The position numbers and the translations under genes are program-made. From an uncultured Prevotella sp. (GTDB taxonomy: Bacteria > Bacteroidota > Bacteroidia > Bacteroidales > Bacteroidaceae), in contig UQRP01000048.1 of assembly GCA_900543585.1 (NCBI GenBank), positions 1 through 14,827 of the forward strand: DNA of 14,827 bases, in the 5' to 3' direction. This document shows, piece after piece, positions 1 through 7,438 of the stretch. Each line of letters begins with the position of its first letter. Positions within the stretch are counted from its first letter, which is position 1. Under the pieces are notes generated by a model. The model was given only the letters and a program-made list of their open reading frames with translations. It searched no databases and was not told the origin of the DNA.

Positions 1-650
1 GCCTTGGAGTTGCGAATCTGATGCAGTCGCTCAGCTTCCTTGCGCTGCCAGATGCGTCCGTAGTCATGTCCACTGACGTTGACGCCGACGAGAATGTCGT
101 GGCCGGAGCGGTAGACACGGTCTAAAGGCAGGGGATTGGTGATGCCGCCATCGATGAGAATCTTGTCATCAATCTCCAAGGGAGCAAAATACCCTGGTAC
201 AGAAATCGAGGCACGGATGGCTTGCCACATGCTGCCCTTGTTGAAAACGACTTCCCGGCCCGTCTTCCAGTCAGTGGCGACGGCGCAGAAGGGAATGTCG
301 AGGGTCTCTATATCTCTGTCGGGAGCAATCTCTTTCATGGCGTTGATGACGCGCTCACCTTTGATGATGGAGTTCAGCGACAACTTGTAGTCGGTAAGCT
401 GTCGCATGCGGCGTCGGTCGACGTCCGCCATCCAGGCCTTGAAGTCCTCGAAATGACCGGAAGCATACATTCCCGCCACAATGCTGCCAAAGGAGGTACC
501 TGCTACCGACGTGATGTGATAGCCGTTGGCAAGGAGTGCGTCGATGGCACCCACGTGGGCCAGTCCACGTGCACCGCCACTGGACAGCACAAGTGCCACG
601 TCATGGCGCTCCTTGCGAAAAATCTTTTCTATGATTCGATTTGCGGGCAT
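1..650 (-). CDS. Patatin-like phospholipase family protein, C-terminal part cut off by the window edge
   Basis: Reading the minus strand from the ATG at 650 gives 216 open codons that run off the window. The patatin hydrolase signature is complete: an oxyanion-hole glycine loop SGGARG at residues 24-29, the nucleophile elbow GTSFG with Ser53, and the catalytic Asp167 in a DGG motif. Patatin-family enzymes use this Ser-Asp dyad to release fatty acids from lipids; the substrate here is unknown. No signal peptide is visible: the N-terminus is short and basic, so a cytoplasmic protein resembling bacterial RssA/YjjU-type patatins is likely. The missing C-terminal part could carry extra domains, as some Bacteroidetes patatins end in an outer-membrane barrel, although those normally begin with a signal peptide. 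The start lies 19 bases after the tilS stop, so it is probably the last visible gene of the same transcript. Confidence 0.9.
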   Translation of the reverse strand, partial: MPANRIIEKIFRKERHDVALVLSSGGARGLAHVGAIDALLANGYHITSVAGTSFGSIVAGMYASGHFEDFKAWMADVDRRRMRQLTDYKLSLNSIIKGERVINAMKEIAPDRDIETLDIPFCAVATDWKTGREVVFNKGSMWQAIRASISVPGYFAPLEIDDKILIDGGITNPLPLDRVYRSGHDILVGVNVSGHDYGRIWQRKEAERLHQIRNSK

Positions 651-669
651 GGGTCTGTTTTGCTTGATG

Positions 670-2100
670 TTATTCTATCTCTATGACGAGTGCTCCCGTG
701 CTTGTGTGAGGATTAATCTTGTACTTCTCACTGATGGTCTCTCCTACGAGCCACAGGATGTTGCCTTCCGTATCTGTCAGGACGAGTTGTCGGTGCCGCC
801 TGACGATGTTGCGTTTCCGGTCTTTGAGGAAATCGCTGACAAGCTTGCTGCCATGCATGCCGAAGGGCGTGAGACGGTCGCCGGCCTTGGCGGCGCGGAG
901 GGTGAGCGGGAAATGGACAGCATCGGCATCGAGACAGACACGGTAGGGGGATTTGCTGACCTGAAAGTCCTTGCTGACACAGACTCTACGCAAACGGATG
1001 TGCCTGCCCATGAAGTTGTAGAGTCCCTCTTCAGGGATCACGAATGTCGGTATTGGCTGCTCCCACTCTTGACGGCTGGCGATGGTCAGACACTGATGGC
1101 TGTGGATGAGGATACTGCTTGGACTTGTCCACTCTTTGTTGTCCTCTGTAGAGGAGGCTATCTCTGTCACTTGTGGGCGGTTGAAGCCTAAAGGTGCGAG
1201 CAGACTCCACAGCAACGTCAGCGGAGCGGGATAGCTGTTGACAACCGTCATGTCGACTCTGCGGATACCATTGATGGCGAAGGGACTGTCGTCGGTGTAT
1301 GTTAGCGCAGCTTTCTCTTTGGCCCGGTTGAGACTCTCCTCGACGATGGCGTCGATGTCGGTGAGGTTCTCTGTCATACGGATGATGTTGCGCTTGACGG
1401 CGGGGTTGACTTTCTCAAGCAGGGGGATGATGTCGAGTCGCAGCTTGTTGCGCTGTGCATCATCCTCAAGGTTGGTGCTGTCGATAACATAGTCCTGGCC
1501 TAACTCTTTGAGGTAGTCCATGATTTGAGCCTCGTTAGCGCCGAGCATAGGACGGAGGAAAGAGATTGCGGCCGGAGCGTCATCATGCAACGGATCGTTG
1601 CTAATGTGCAACTTCATCTCTTGTTGCATTCCCATTAGTCCCTTCAGTCCTGTTCCTCGGAGGAGGTTGAGGAGTACGGTCTCTACCTGGTCGTCCTGGT
1701 GGTGGGCGATGCACACTGCCGTAGCCTTGATGTCGGCAGCAAGTTGTGTGAACCATCTGTAACGGAGCTCTCGTGCAGCCATCTCAATGGACACTTTATG
1801 GAGGGAAGCGTAGCTGAAGGTGTCGAAATGGATGATATGCAGGCTGACGTGCAGCTTCTCACAGAGCGTCTTGCAGAATTCCTCGTCGCGGTCGCTCTCG
1901 GCGCCACGCAGGTGGAAGTTGCAATGAGCAGCATGGACGTCGTAGCCGAGTGACAGGAGGGCACGCAGCAGGGCCACACTGTCAGGACCCCCTGACAGTG
2001 CAAGGATGAAGGTCTCATGTGTGGCTGGCGACGTGGCGGGGGATGGGACATGGCCCATCCGGCGCATGGCGCTGCCTACTATGGTCTCTACTTGATGCAT
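670..2100 (-). CDS. tilS: tRNA(Ile)-lysidine synthase TilS
   Basis: TilS attaches lysine to C34 of the CAU-anticodon tRNA-Ile using ATP, which changes its codon reading from AUG to AUA and its charging from Met to Ile; it is normally essential. The 476-residue product has the N-type ATP-pyrophosphatase loop SGGPDS at residues 36-41, the family block HCNFHLRG at 59-66, and HHQDDQVET at 133-141 followed by LLRGTG. The C-terminal 70 residues match the tRNA-binding TilS_C domain (GDRLTPFGM..SKLVSDFLKD, then LWLVGETIS). The N-terminus is about 20 residues longer than usual before the P-loop; Met12 or Met15 are alternative starts. It begins 48 bases after the cvfB-like stop, across an AT-rich gap, and lies in the same orientation as the genes upstream. 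Its link to them appears to be only co-transcription. Confidence 0.96.
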   Translation of the reverse strand: MHQVETIVGSAMRRMGHVPSPATSPATHETFILALSGGPDSVALLRALLSLGYDVHAAHCNFHLRGAESDRDEEFCKTLCEKLHVSLHIIHFDTFSYASLHKVSIEMAARELRYRWFTQLAADIKATAVCIAHHQDDQVETVLLNLLRGTGLKGLMGMQQEMKLHISNDPLHDDAPAAISFLRPMLGANEAQIMDYLKELGQDYVIDSTNLEDDAQRNKLRLDIIPLLEKVNPAVKRNIIRMTENLTDIDAIVEESLNRAKEKAALTYTDDSPFAINGIRRVDMTVVNSYPAPLTLLWSLLAPLGFNRPQVTEIASSTEDNKEWTSPSSILIHSHQCLTIASRQEWEQPIPTFVIPEEGLYNFMGRHIRLRRVCVSKDFQVSKSPYRVCLDADAVHFPLTLRAAKAGDRLTPFGMHGSKLVSDFLKDRKRNIVRRHRQLVLTDTEGNILWLVGETISEKYKINPHTSTGALVIEIE

Positions 2101-2148
2101 ATCCTATTGCTTGTTCCACATATTTATATATAGCACCATTCGCGACGG

Positions 2149-3039
2149 TCAGTCGGCGAGCTGGATGCCATCGTCGGTGATGGTGATGATGCGACGTTTG
2201 TAAAGGTCACCGACGGCTTTCTTAAAGACTTTCTTGCTGACCTGGAAGGTGCGCTTGATGTCGTCGGGCGCGCTCTTGTCGCCAAAGGGCGCAAAGCCGT
2301 CATGGTCTTCGAGCCACTGTCTCAGGGTCTCGGCAAAGTCTATGGTCTGCTTGCGTCCGGTGGGCTGGAGCGAGATGTCGAGCTTGCCGTCGGGACGCAC
2401 CTTCTCTACATAGCCGTCCAAACGGTCACCCGTCTGGACATGACGGAAGATTTGGTTGCGGTAGATGAGGCCCTGGTATCTGTTGTCGACGATGACCTTG
2501 AAGCCTAAGTCTGTCTTCTGCCAAACCAAGAGCGAGACGGGAGTGTCTACGGCAAGGCCCTCCTCAGCGTTGTTGTCGGTGGGACGGGCGGGACTGAGGT
2601 ATTTGTCAACTTTAGCCGTTGCCACGATGCGGTAGCTCTCTTCGTCGATGTGGATGTAGACGATGTAGCTGTCGCCCATCTCCATCTTTTTCTTCTGTTC
2701 GCGGAACGGGCAGAAGAGATCCTTCATCAGCCCCCAGTCTAAGAACGCACCGTATTCGTTGACCCATGTGCACTCTAAGAAGGCGAAGTCGCCCACCTTG
2801 GCCAAGGGCGTCTCTGTTGTGGCTACGGGCCGCTCGTCCTGGTCGAGATAGACGAAGCATTTGATGTCATCGCCCACCTTGGTGCCCTCGGGCACATATT
2901 TCTGTGGCATGAGGATGTCGCCCTCGCGGCCACCGTCGAGGAAGACACCGAAGGTCTCTTTGCCGCCGTAGGCATGAGGATTGTCGCGGACGGCGAACTT
3001 CACAACCTTTAAGGTATTGTAATCACCAAGTCTTATCAT
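2149..3039 (-). CDS. cvfB: CvfB-family S1 RNA-binding protein
   Basis: The 296-residue protein matches the CvfB/YitL family, in which several S1-like RNA-binding domains are followed by a winged-helix domain. Visible marks are GVFLD near residue 31 with LMPQKYVP at 43-50, VYLDQDERPVAT at 63-74, and the family hallmark GAFLDWGLMKDL at 97-108. A third S1-like segment spans about 160-228 (LGFKVIVDNRYQGLIY) and a winged helix about 234-296 (FGDKSAPDDIKRTF, SKKVFKKAVGDLYK). In Staphylococcus CvfB affects virulence-factor expression; the role in Bacteroidetes is not established, and RNA binding is inferred from the fold. Its ATG overlaps the stop of the lolD-like gene by four bases (ATGA), which suggests translational coupling. 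The protein has no membrane segment or signal peptide and should be cytoplasmic. Confidence 0.9.
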   Translation of the reverse strand: MIRLGDYNTLKVVKFAVRDNPHAYGGKETFGVFLDGGREGDILMPQKYVPEGTKVGDDIKCFVYLDQDERPVATTETPLAKVGDFAFLECTWVNEYGAFLDWGLMKDLFCPFREQKKKMEMGDSYIVYIHIDEESYRIVATAKVDKYLSPARPTDNNAEEGLAVDTPVSLLVWQKTDLGFKVIVDNRYQGLIYRNQIFRHVQTGDRLDGYVEKVRPDGKLDISLQPTGRKQTIDFAETLRQWLEDHDGFAPFGDKSAPDDIKRTFQVSKKVFKKAVGDLYKRRIITITDDGIQLAD

Positions 3040-3755
3040 ATCGCTGATTCTTTTGGTTGAATGGTCTGTTGTATCTCCTTTGTCTTGTCAGTCTTCACCG
3101 ACTGCCCTATGAGCTGTCCGTCCTTCATGTGTATCGTTCTGTCGGTAAGTGCGGCAAGGGCCTCGTCGTGGGTGACGATGACGAAGGTCTGGCCGAATTT
3201 GTCACGAAGGTCGAAGAAGAGCTGGTGTAGCTCGGCCTTATTCTTCGAGTCAAGGCTGCCCGAAGGCTCGTCGGCCAGGATGACAGCTGGATTGTTGACA
3301 AGGGCTCTGGCAACAGCCACACGCTGTTTCTCACCGCCAGAGAGCTCGTTGGGCTTGTGGGAAGCACGGTCGGCAAGCCCCATGAAGTCGAGGAGCTCCT
3401 GGGCACGTGCCTTGGCTTCCTTATGGCTCTTACCGGCTATGAAGGCCGGAATCATGATGTTCTCCAGTGCTGTGAACTCTGGCAGGAGCTGATGGAACTG
3501 GAACACGAAGCCGATATTGAGATTGCGGAAGTCGGCAAGCTTCTTCTGAGAGAGGTTGCTGACATCGGTGCCGTCGATGACGACAGAGCCGCTGTCGGGC
3601 TTGTCGAGGGTTCCGATAATCTGCAACAGGGTTGTCTTGCCGGCACCCGACGGCCCCACGATGGAGACCACCTCGCCTTTGTCTAAATGCAGGTTGATGC
3701 CCTTGAGGACTTGCAGCTTACCAAAGGATTTGGTAATATTCTTAACGTCTATCAT
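3036..3755 (-). CDS. lolD: ABC transporter ATP-binding protein, LolD/MacB type
   Basis: This is a 239-residue ABC ATPase with every motif intact: Walker A GPSGAGKT at 34-41, Q-loop Gln86, signature LSGGEKQ at 138-144, Walker B VILADEP at 158-164 and switch His196. The stretch from 82 (GFVFQFHQLLPEFTALEN) is the pattern typical of LolD, the ATPase that powers release of lipoproteins from the inner membrane. No LolC/LolE-type permease lies next to it, so the partner must be encoded elsewhere, and another MacB-like export role cannot be excluded. The C-terminus has about 18 extra polar residues. Both ends overlap neighbours by the four bases ATGA: its start with the stop of the antiporter gene and its stop with the start of the cvfB-like gene, a strong operon sign. 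Confidence 0.88.
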   Translation of the reverse strand: MIDVKNITKSFGKLQVLKGINLHLDKGEVVSIVGPSGAGKTTLLQIIGTLDKPDSGSVVIDGTDVSNLSQKKLADFRNLNIGFVFQFHQLLPEFTALENIMIPAFIAGKSHKEAKARAQELLDFMGLADRASHKPNELSGGEKQRVAVARALVNNPAVILADEPSGSLDSKNKAELHQLFFDLRDKFGQTFVIVTHDEALAALTDRTIHMKDGQLIGQSVKTDKTKEIQQTIQPKESAI

Positions 3756-5878
3756 ACTTTATGGAATTTTTTATGCAGCCATGCCGCTACAGCCTCGTAG
3801 GCCGATTGCTCCTCGGTGTGCTGCGACTGGGCGAAGGTCATGGTCGTCTTATCGTCGCCATACTGGTCGGGGAAGATGATCATGAAGTTCTTGCCATTGA
3901 AATATTTTGTTAACTCTTCCGGCAGCCGGTCCATGGCAGCCTTGTAGGAAACGGTGCCTTTGCGGGCTACGACGACAACGAACATGTGGTCGTCGGAGAT
4001 GGTGGAGGCCAGTTTGGGCAGCTCATTCCAGTGGGGCATGTCGACATATGACGCGCGGACATTGGGGTGCTTGTTGGTGACAAACTGGTTGACCATCTGC
4101 AGGGTGTCCATGCGGCCATTGAACTGCACGCGGCACTCCAGATTCTCGCATATTCTGGACAACCGCTCCATCCATCTGTAGAATCCCGGTTCATACTGCG
4201 CCCGTGATGGCACTGCCACGACGATGCGCCTGAGGGTTACTAAGGGATGGTAGAGGCGTGCCATGATAATCTGGCGGTTGAGGCCATTGAACAGGCTCTG
4301 ATGGAACTGGCCCCAGAACTTTGGTGAGACTTTCTCGTGCATGTGCATGCCAATGAGAATCTCTGAGGCATGGAACTCCTTGAAGGCGTGCTTGATGCCA
4401 TTGGCGATATTCGCTGCCACACGCACCTGTGTCTCAACTTCTACATTGCTGCTTGCAGCATATTCCTGCACCTGACGAAGGAGCTGCTGTCCCTTCTCCT
4501 GGTTGGCGCGCATGTTCTCATCATCGTAGACAACGTTGATGGCCACGACGGGGCGGTTCAGCTTCGGGTTGCGTGCCATGATGGCCATGCTCATCAGCCG
4601 GTCGGCATATTCCTGATATTTGACAGGAACGAGGATGCGCTCATCATCATAGGACACGTTGTCGGCAGGCAGTTGCTTGGCACGTAGAATGGTGACTCGG
4701 GATGCCCATTCCGTGACGAGGGAGGAGATGATGCAGGTGAAGAGAATCATGATGACGATGCCGTTGAGCATGCCGTCGTCGACGAGAGGCTTGCCGTCGG
4801 CATTGTGCATACGTATGCCCACCATCACCATGGCTATGGCTCCGGCAGCATGGGCTGAGGTGAGACCGAACATCATATGCCCGGCTACGGTAGGCAGCCG
4901 GAAGAAGAAAGCGGCGATATAGGCGGCTAAGGCCTTGCCCACGGTGCCGAAGAAGACAATGCAGGCCACGATGAAGAGGATGCTGCCACCTTGGAAGAGC
5001 AACCGGACATCGATGAGCATGCCCACACCAATGAGGAAGTAGGGGATGAAGAGGGAGTTGCCGATAAACTCTATATGGTTCATCAACGGCGACACGGGCG
5101 GGATGTAGCGGTTGAGGACAAGTCCGGCGAAGAAAGCACCGAAGACACCCTCCAGCCCTACAAAGCCTGCCAACGCGGCACAGAGAAACAGCACGGAGAG
5201 GACAAAGATAAACTGCATGACCGAGTCGCTATAGCGCCGGAGGAAGCACCGCGTGAGTCTTGGCACGACGAGCAGGACGACGGCGACATACAACACGAGC
5301 TTCACCACAAACCACAGCCAGAACAGCACATTGGACTTGCCGTCGTTGCCGGCCACTAAGGCGGCTAAAATGACGAGTGCCAGGAAGAGGCTTATCATCG
5401 TGGAGCCTACTGAGAGGACGACACTCGGCTTCTGTTGCAGGCCGTAACGGGAGACGATGGGGTAGGAGACGAGAGTGTTGGAGGCCATGACACATCCCAA
5501 CAGCAGCGCGGCAATGGGTGTGTAGCCAAGGATGCCGATGCCCATGACGTAGGTGAGCAGAAAGGGAATGGCAAACGTCAGCAGACCGAAGATGAGAGTC
5601 CGCCATTTGTTGCGCCGCAGACCTTCCATGTCCATCTCCAAGGAGGCGAGGAACATGATGTAGTAAAGTCCTACGCGGCCAAAGAGCTCAAACGACGCAT
5701 CACGCGACAGAATGTTCAACCCATACTTTCCCACCAACACACCGGCTAACACCATGCCGATGAGGTGCGGTATCCTCAGCTTGCCCATGATGATAGGAGC
5801 AAAGAGGATGATAAGCAGAACCACGAAGAAGATCAGCGTAGGGTCTGTGATAGGGAAGGATGTTGCCAGACTTGCCAT
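3752..5878 (-). CDS. Cation:proton antiporter (CPA2/Kef type) with C-terminal universal-stress-like domains
   Basis: A 708-residue membrane protein. Residues about 10-395 form a Na+/H+ exchanger-type domain with around a dozen hydrophobic segments and CPA2 marks such as FLASLEMD (76-83) and EGVFGAFFAGLVL (243-255). From about residue 413 the protein is hydrophilic, beginning ERILVPV, and appears to hold two successive universal-stress-protein-like domains (roughly 413-560 and 570-705). No TrkA-N (Rossmann) domain is seen, unlike E. coli KefB/C. It probably exchanges Na+ or K+ for protons at the inner membrane, with the tail sensing a nucleotide or stress signal; ion and ligand are inferred. 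I chose the ATG at 5878. An in-frame TTG at 5911 would add 11 residues but lies inside the promoter -7 box and should not be transcribed. It is the first gene of the minus-strand operon. Confidence 0.92.
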   Translation of the reverse strand: MASLATSFPITDPTLIFFVVLLIILFAPIIMGKLRIPHLIGMVLAGVLVGKYGLNILSRDASFELFGRVGLYYIMFLASLEMDMEGLRRNKWRTLIFGLLTFAIPFLLTYVMGIGILGYTPIAALLLGCVMASNTLVSYPIVSRYGLQQKPSVVLSVGSTMISLFLALVILAALVAGNDGKSNVLFWLWFVVKLVLYVAVVLLVVPRLTRCFLRRYSDSVMQFIFVLSVLFLCAALAGFVGLEGVFGAFFAGLVLNRYIPPVSPLMNHIEFIGNSLFIPYFLIGVGMLIDVRLLFQGGSILFIVACIVFFGTVGKALAAYIAAFFFRLPTVAGHMMFGLTSAHAAGAIAMVMVGIRMHNADGKPLVDDGMLNGIVIMILFTCIISSLVTEWASRVTILRAKQLPADNVSYDDERILVPVKYQEYADRLMSMAIMARNPKLNRPVVAINVVYDDENMRANQEKGQQLLRQVQEYAASSNVEVETQVRVAANIANGIKHAFKEFHASEILIGMHMHEKVSPKFWGQFHQSLFNGLNRQIIMARLYHPLVTLRRIVVAVPSRAQYEPGFYRWMERLSRICENLECRVQFNGRMDTLQMVNQFVTNKHPNVRASYVDMPHWNELPKLASTISDDHMFVVVVARKGTVSYKAAMDRLPEELTKYFNGKNFMIIFPDQYGDDKTTMTFAQSQHTEEQSAYEAVAAWLHKKFHKV

Positions 5879-5908
5879 AGAAGCGTCGTTGCACGTTAGA
5901 TTTTTGTA

Positions 5909-5943
5909 CAAAGGTAATGCATTTTATTTAGAGCGTGGCAAAA
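5909..5943 (-). promoter_or_regulatory. Promoter of the antiporter-lolD-cvfB operon
   Basis: On the minus strand the -7 box TACCTTTG (5909-5916) fits the Bacteroidetes consensus TAnnTTTG exactly. A TTTTG -33 element (5939-5943) sits 22 bases upstream. Transcription should begin near 5903-5905, giving a leader of about 25 bases before the ATG at 5878. The position is inferred from the motif, not from a mapped start. Confidence 0.65.
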
Positions 5944-5961
5944 TTAGGTAAAAAACTATTC

Positions 5962-5998
5962 TTTTGTTAGCAAAAATGAATAAAAGATTGTAATTTTG
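5962..5998 (+). promoter_or_regulatory. Promoter of asd
   Basis: A plus-strand -7 box TAATTTTG (5991-5998) matches TAnnTTTG. A TTTTG at 5962-5966 could be the -33 element, although its spacing of 24 bases is slightly long. That TTTTG is the left half of a short inverted repeat TTTTG-TTAG-CAAAA (5962-5975), a possible operator. The expected start is near 6003, about 75 bases before the asd ATG. This promoter lies back to back with the antiporter promoter. Confidence 0.55.
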
Positions 5999-6006
5999 CA
6001 AGGCAA

Positions 6007-6051
6007 ACAGTTTATTACTGACTCCGGTGTGACTGGAAAACAGAAAACTGT
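6007..6051 (+). other. Possible hairpin in the asd leader
   Basis: ACAGTTT (6007-6013) and AAACTGT (6045-6051) are perfect 7-base inverted repeats in the asd 5' leader. They enclose a smaller stem CCGGT/ACTGG with a GTG loop. The leader is far too short for the known lysine riboswitch. Whether it regulates asd is unknown. Confidence 0.3.
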
Positions 6052-6079
6052 ATAAAGACAACCGTTAAAGATTTAAGGT

Positions 6080-7096
6080 ATGAGAGTAGCAATTGTTGGT
6101 GCAAGCGGTGCCGTAGGACAGGAGTTCCTGCGTATCCTTGCCGAAAGAGAGTTTCCCATCGATGACCTGCTGTTGTTTGGTTCTAAGCGCAGTGCGGGCC
6201 GCAGTTACACTTTCCGTGGCAAGAAGTACACGGTGAAGGAGCTTCAGCATAACGATGATTTCAAGGATGTAGACATCGCCTTTGTTTCAGCCGGTGGTGG
6301 CACTTCCGCAGAGTTTGCCGAGACCATCACAAAGTATGGCGCTGTGATGATAGACAACAGCTCGCAGTGGCGCATGGATCCCCAGGTGCCCCTTGTCGTT
6401 CCGGAGATTAACCCGGAGGATGCTTTGGACCGTCCCAAGGGTATCATAGCCAATCCTAACTGTACCACCATCATGATGGTAGTGGTGCTCAATCCGATTG
6501 ACAAGCTCAGCCACATCAAGAAGATTCATATCGCCTCTTATCAGAGTGCCTCTGGCGCTGGTGCTGCTGCCATGAAGGAACTGGAGCAGCAGTATAAGGA
6601 GATGGTGGAGACAGGTCATGTCTCTACGATAGAGAAGTTCCCCCACCAGCTGGCGTATAACGTCATCCCGCAGATTGACAAGATGACGCCCAACGACTAT
6701 ACCAAGGAGGAGATGAAGATGTTTAACGAGACGCGTAAGATTATGCACTCCGATGTGCGTACATCAGCCACCTGCGTCCGCGTATCGTCTCTCCGAAGTC
6801 ATTCCGAGAGCGTATGGTTTGAGACCGAGAAACTACTTTCTATAGAGGAGATTCGTGAGGCGCTGGAGAAGGCCCCCGGCGTGAGCCTCGTCTACGACCC
6901 CAATGACCAGTATGTCTACCCCATGCCTTTGGAGAGTGCTGGAAAGGACGATGTCTACGTGGGACGTGTGCGCAAGGACCTCGCTGACGACAACAGCTAC
7001 ACCCTCTGGCTCACGGGCGACCAGATACGCAAGGGAGCCGCACTCAACGCAGTGCAGATAGCTGAATACCTGATAAAGGTTGGAAACGTGAAATAA
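6080..7096 (+). CDS. asd: Aspartate-semialdehyde dehydrogenase
   Basis: Asd reduces aspartyl phosphate to aspartate semialdehyde with NADPH, the branch-point step toward lysine/diaminopimelate, threonine, methionine and isoleucine. The 338-residue product is full length for the family. It has the N-terminal nucleotide-binding loop GASGAVG (7-13), the nucleophile Cys128 in NPNCTT, SYQSASGAG at 153-161 and the catalytic His241 in LRSHSES. It is a soluble cytoplasmic enzyme. The ATG at 6080 is preceded by an A-rich stretch with no Shine-Dalgarno, as usual for this phylum. It is a single-gene unit: its own promoter lies upstream and a strong hairpin follows 11 bases after its stop. The genes on either side are not amino-acid biosynthesis genes. 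Confidence 0.97.
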   Translation: MRVAIVGASGAVGQEFLRILAEREFPIDDLLLFGSKRSAGRSYTFRGKKYTVKELQHNDDFKDVDIAFVSAGGGTSAEFAETITKYGAVMIDNSSQWRMDPQVPLVVPEINPEDALDRPKGIIANPNCTTIMMVVVLNPIDKLSHIKKIHIASYQSASGAGAAAMKELEQQYKEMVETGHVSTIEKFPHQLAYNVIPQIDKMTPNDYTKEEMKMFNETRKIMHSDVRTSATCVRVSSLRSHSESVWFETEKLLSIEEIREALEKAPGVSLVYDPNDQYVYPMPLESAGKDDVYVGRVRKDLADDNSYTLWLTGDQIRKGAALNAVQIAEYLIKVGNVK

Positions 7097-7106
7097 GACA
7101 GAAATG

Positions 7107-7144
7107 ACAAATCCCCATCTCTTCGCTAAGAGATGGGGATTTGT
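7107..7144. terminator. Strong 17-bp hairpin after asd, possibly bidirectional
   Basis: A perfect inverted repeat: 17-base arms at 7107-7123 and 7128-7144 (ACAAATCCCCATCTCTT and its complement) close a CGCT loop. It starts 11 bases after the asd stop, so it probably ends the asd transcript. No run of T follows on the plus strand. On the minus strand the hairpin is followed by a more U-rich stretch (CATTTCTGTCTTATTTC), so it may equally end a minus-strand transcript. Confidence 0.8.
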
Positions 7145-7148
7145 GCTA

Positions 7149-7181
7149 ACCTAAAAACTAACTTTTAAACCTAAAAACTAA
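7149..7181 (+). repeat. Tandem A-rich 13-base repeat, period 20
   Basis: ACCTAAAAACTAA occurs at 7149-7161 and again at 7169-7181. A related block CTAACCTAAA occurs at 7146-7155 and 7203-7212. On the minus strand these become UUAGUUUUUAGGU tracts within the candidate small RNA. Confidence 0.7.
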
Positions 7182-7288
7182 AAACCTATATGAAACAATC
7201 TACTAACCTAAACTTTCTATAATTATGATAATCAAAAATCGAAAACTCGCTTGCCTCGCGGCATGCCTCTGTTTTCTTAATGACACTG

Positions 7289-7320
7289 CAAAGTTATTAA
7301 GTTTTTCGTTACGTGCCAAA
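7289..7320 (-). promoter_or_regulatory. Minus-strand promoter driving the candidate small RNA
   Basis: Minus-strand TAACTTTG (7289-7296) is an exact TAnnTTTG -7 box. TTTG (7317-7320) lies 20 bases upstream as the -33 element, near-ideal Bacteroidetes spacing. No protein gene follows it on that strand before asd's antisense. Confidence 0.6.
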
Positions 7321-7357
7321 TATTTTAAAGCGTCTTATGTAATTTTTCCAATTTTTA

Positions 7358-7389
7358 TTGACCTAAGTCAAATTTTTGAATTATCTTTG
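7358..7389 (+). promoter_or_regulatory. Promoter of the MgtC-family gene
   Basis: TATCTTTG (7382-7389) is an exact -7 box with TTG (7358-7360) 21 bases upstream. Transcription should start near 7394-7396, leaving a leader of about 65 bases that contains a terminator-like hairpin. Confidence 0.65.
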
Positions 7390-7411
7390 CACAGCGTATT
7401 ACATTTCTGAT

Positions 7412-7438
7412 AAAAAAACGGGAATCCCGCTGTTTTTT
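7412..7438 (+). terminator. Terminator-like hairpin in the MgtC-family leader (possible attenuator)
   Basis: A run of seven A, then CGGG-AAT-CCCG, then CTG and six T. The GGG/CCC core is extended by A-run/T-run pairing around a small bulge, which is the form of an intrinsic terminator. It lies between the promoter at 7358-7389 and the ATG at 7461, so it may act as an attenuator, or may stop read-through from upstream. Confidence 0.45.

Larger units (their letters stand above)
7107..7284 (-). ncRNA. Candidate minus-strand small RNA of about 175 nt
   Basis: A canonical minus-strand promoter (7289-7320) would start a transcript near 7284 running to the 17-bp hairpin at 7144-7107. The 5' part folds into a stem-loop (7276 to 7241): GAAAAC pairs with GTTTTC, then an internal loop, then GCATGCC pairs with GGCAAGC with one mismatch, capped by the GNRA tetraloop GCGA. 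The middle is rich in G and U with few C (complement of the ACCTAAAAACTAA repeats), and the 3' end is the hairpin. Promoter, capped stem and terminator in one orientation support a non-coding RNA. I cannot assign it to a named family; both ends are estimates. Confidence 0.5.

Noticed and set aside
526..1191. 221-codon plus-strand frame
   Set aside because: It is a shadow of tilS and the patatin-like gene, both of which carry complete catalytic motifs on the minus strand.
5229..5606. 125-codon minus-strand frame within the antiporter gene
   Set aside because: Out-of-frame shadow of the antiporter; rich in Arg/His/Pro with no domain.
5879..5911. TTG start adding 11 residues to the antiporter
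   Set aside because: The TTG is part of the -7 box TACCTTTG, so it would lie upstream of the predicted transcript start.
7225..7410. 61-codon frame in the asd-mgtC gap
   Set aside because: It spans two promoter elements and an RNA-like stem-loop, is dominated by A/T-run codons, and has no recognisable family. A regulatory explanation fits better.
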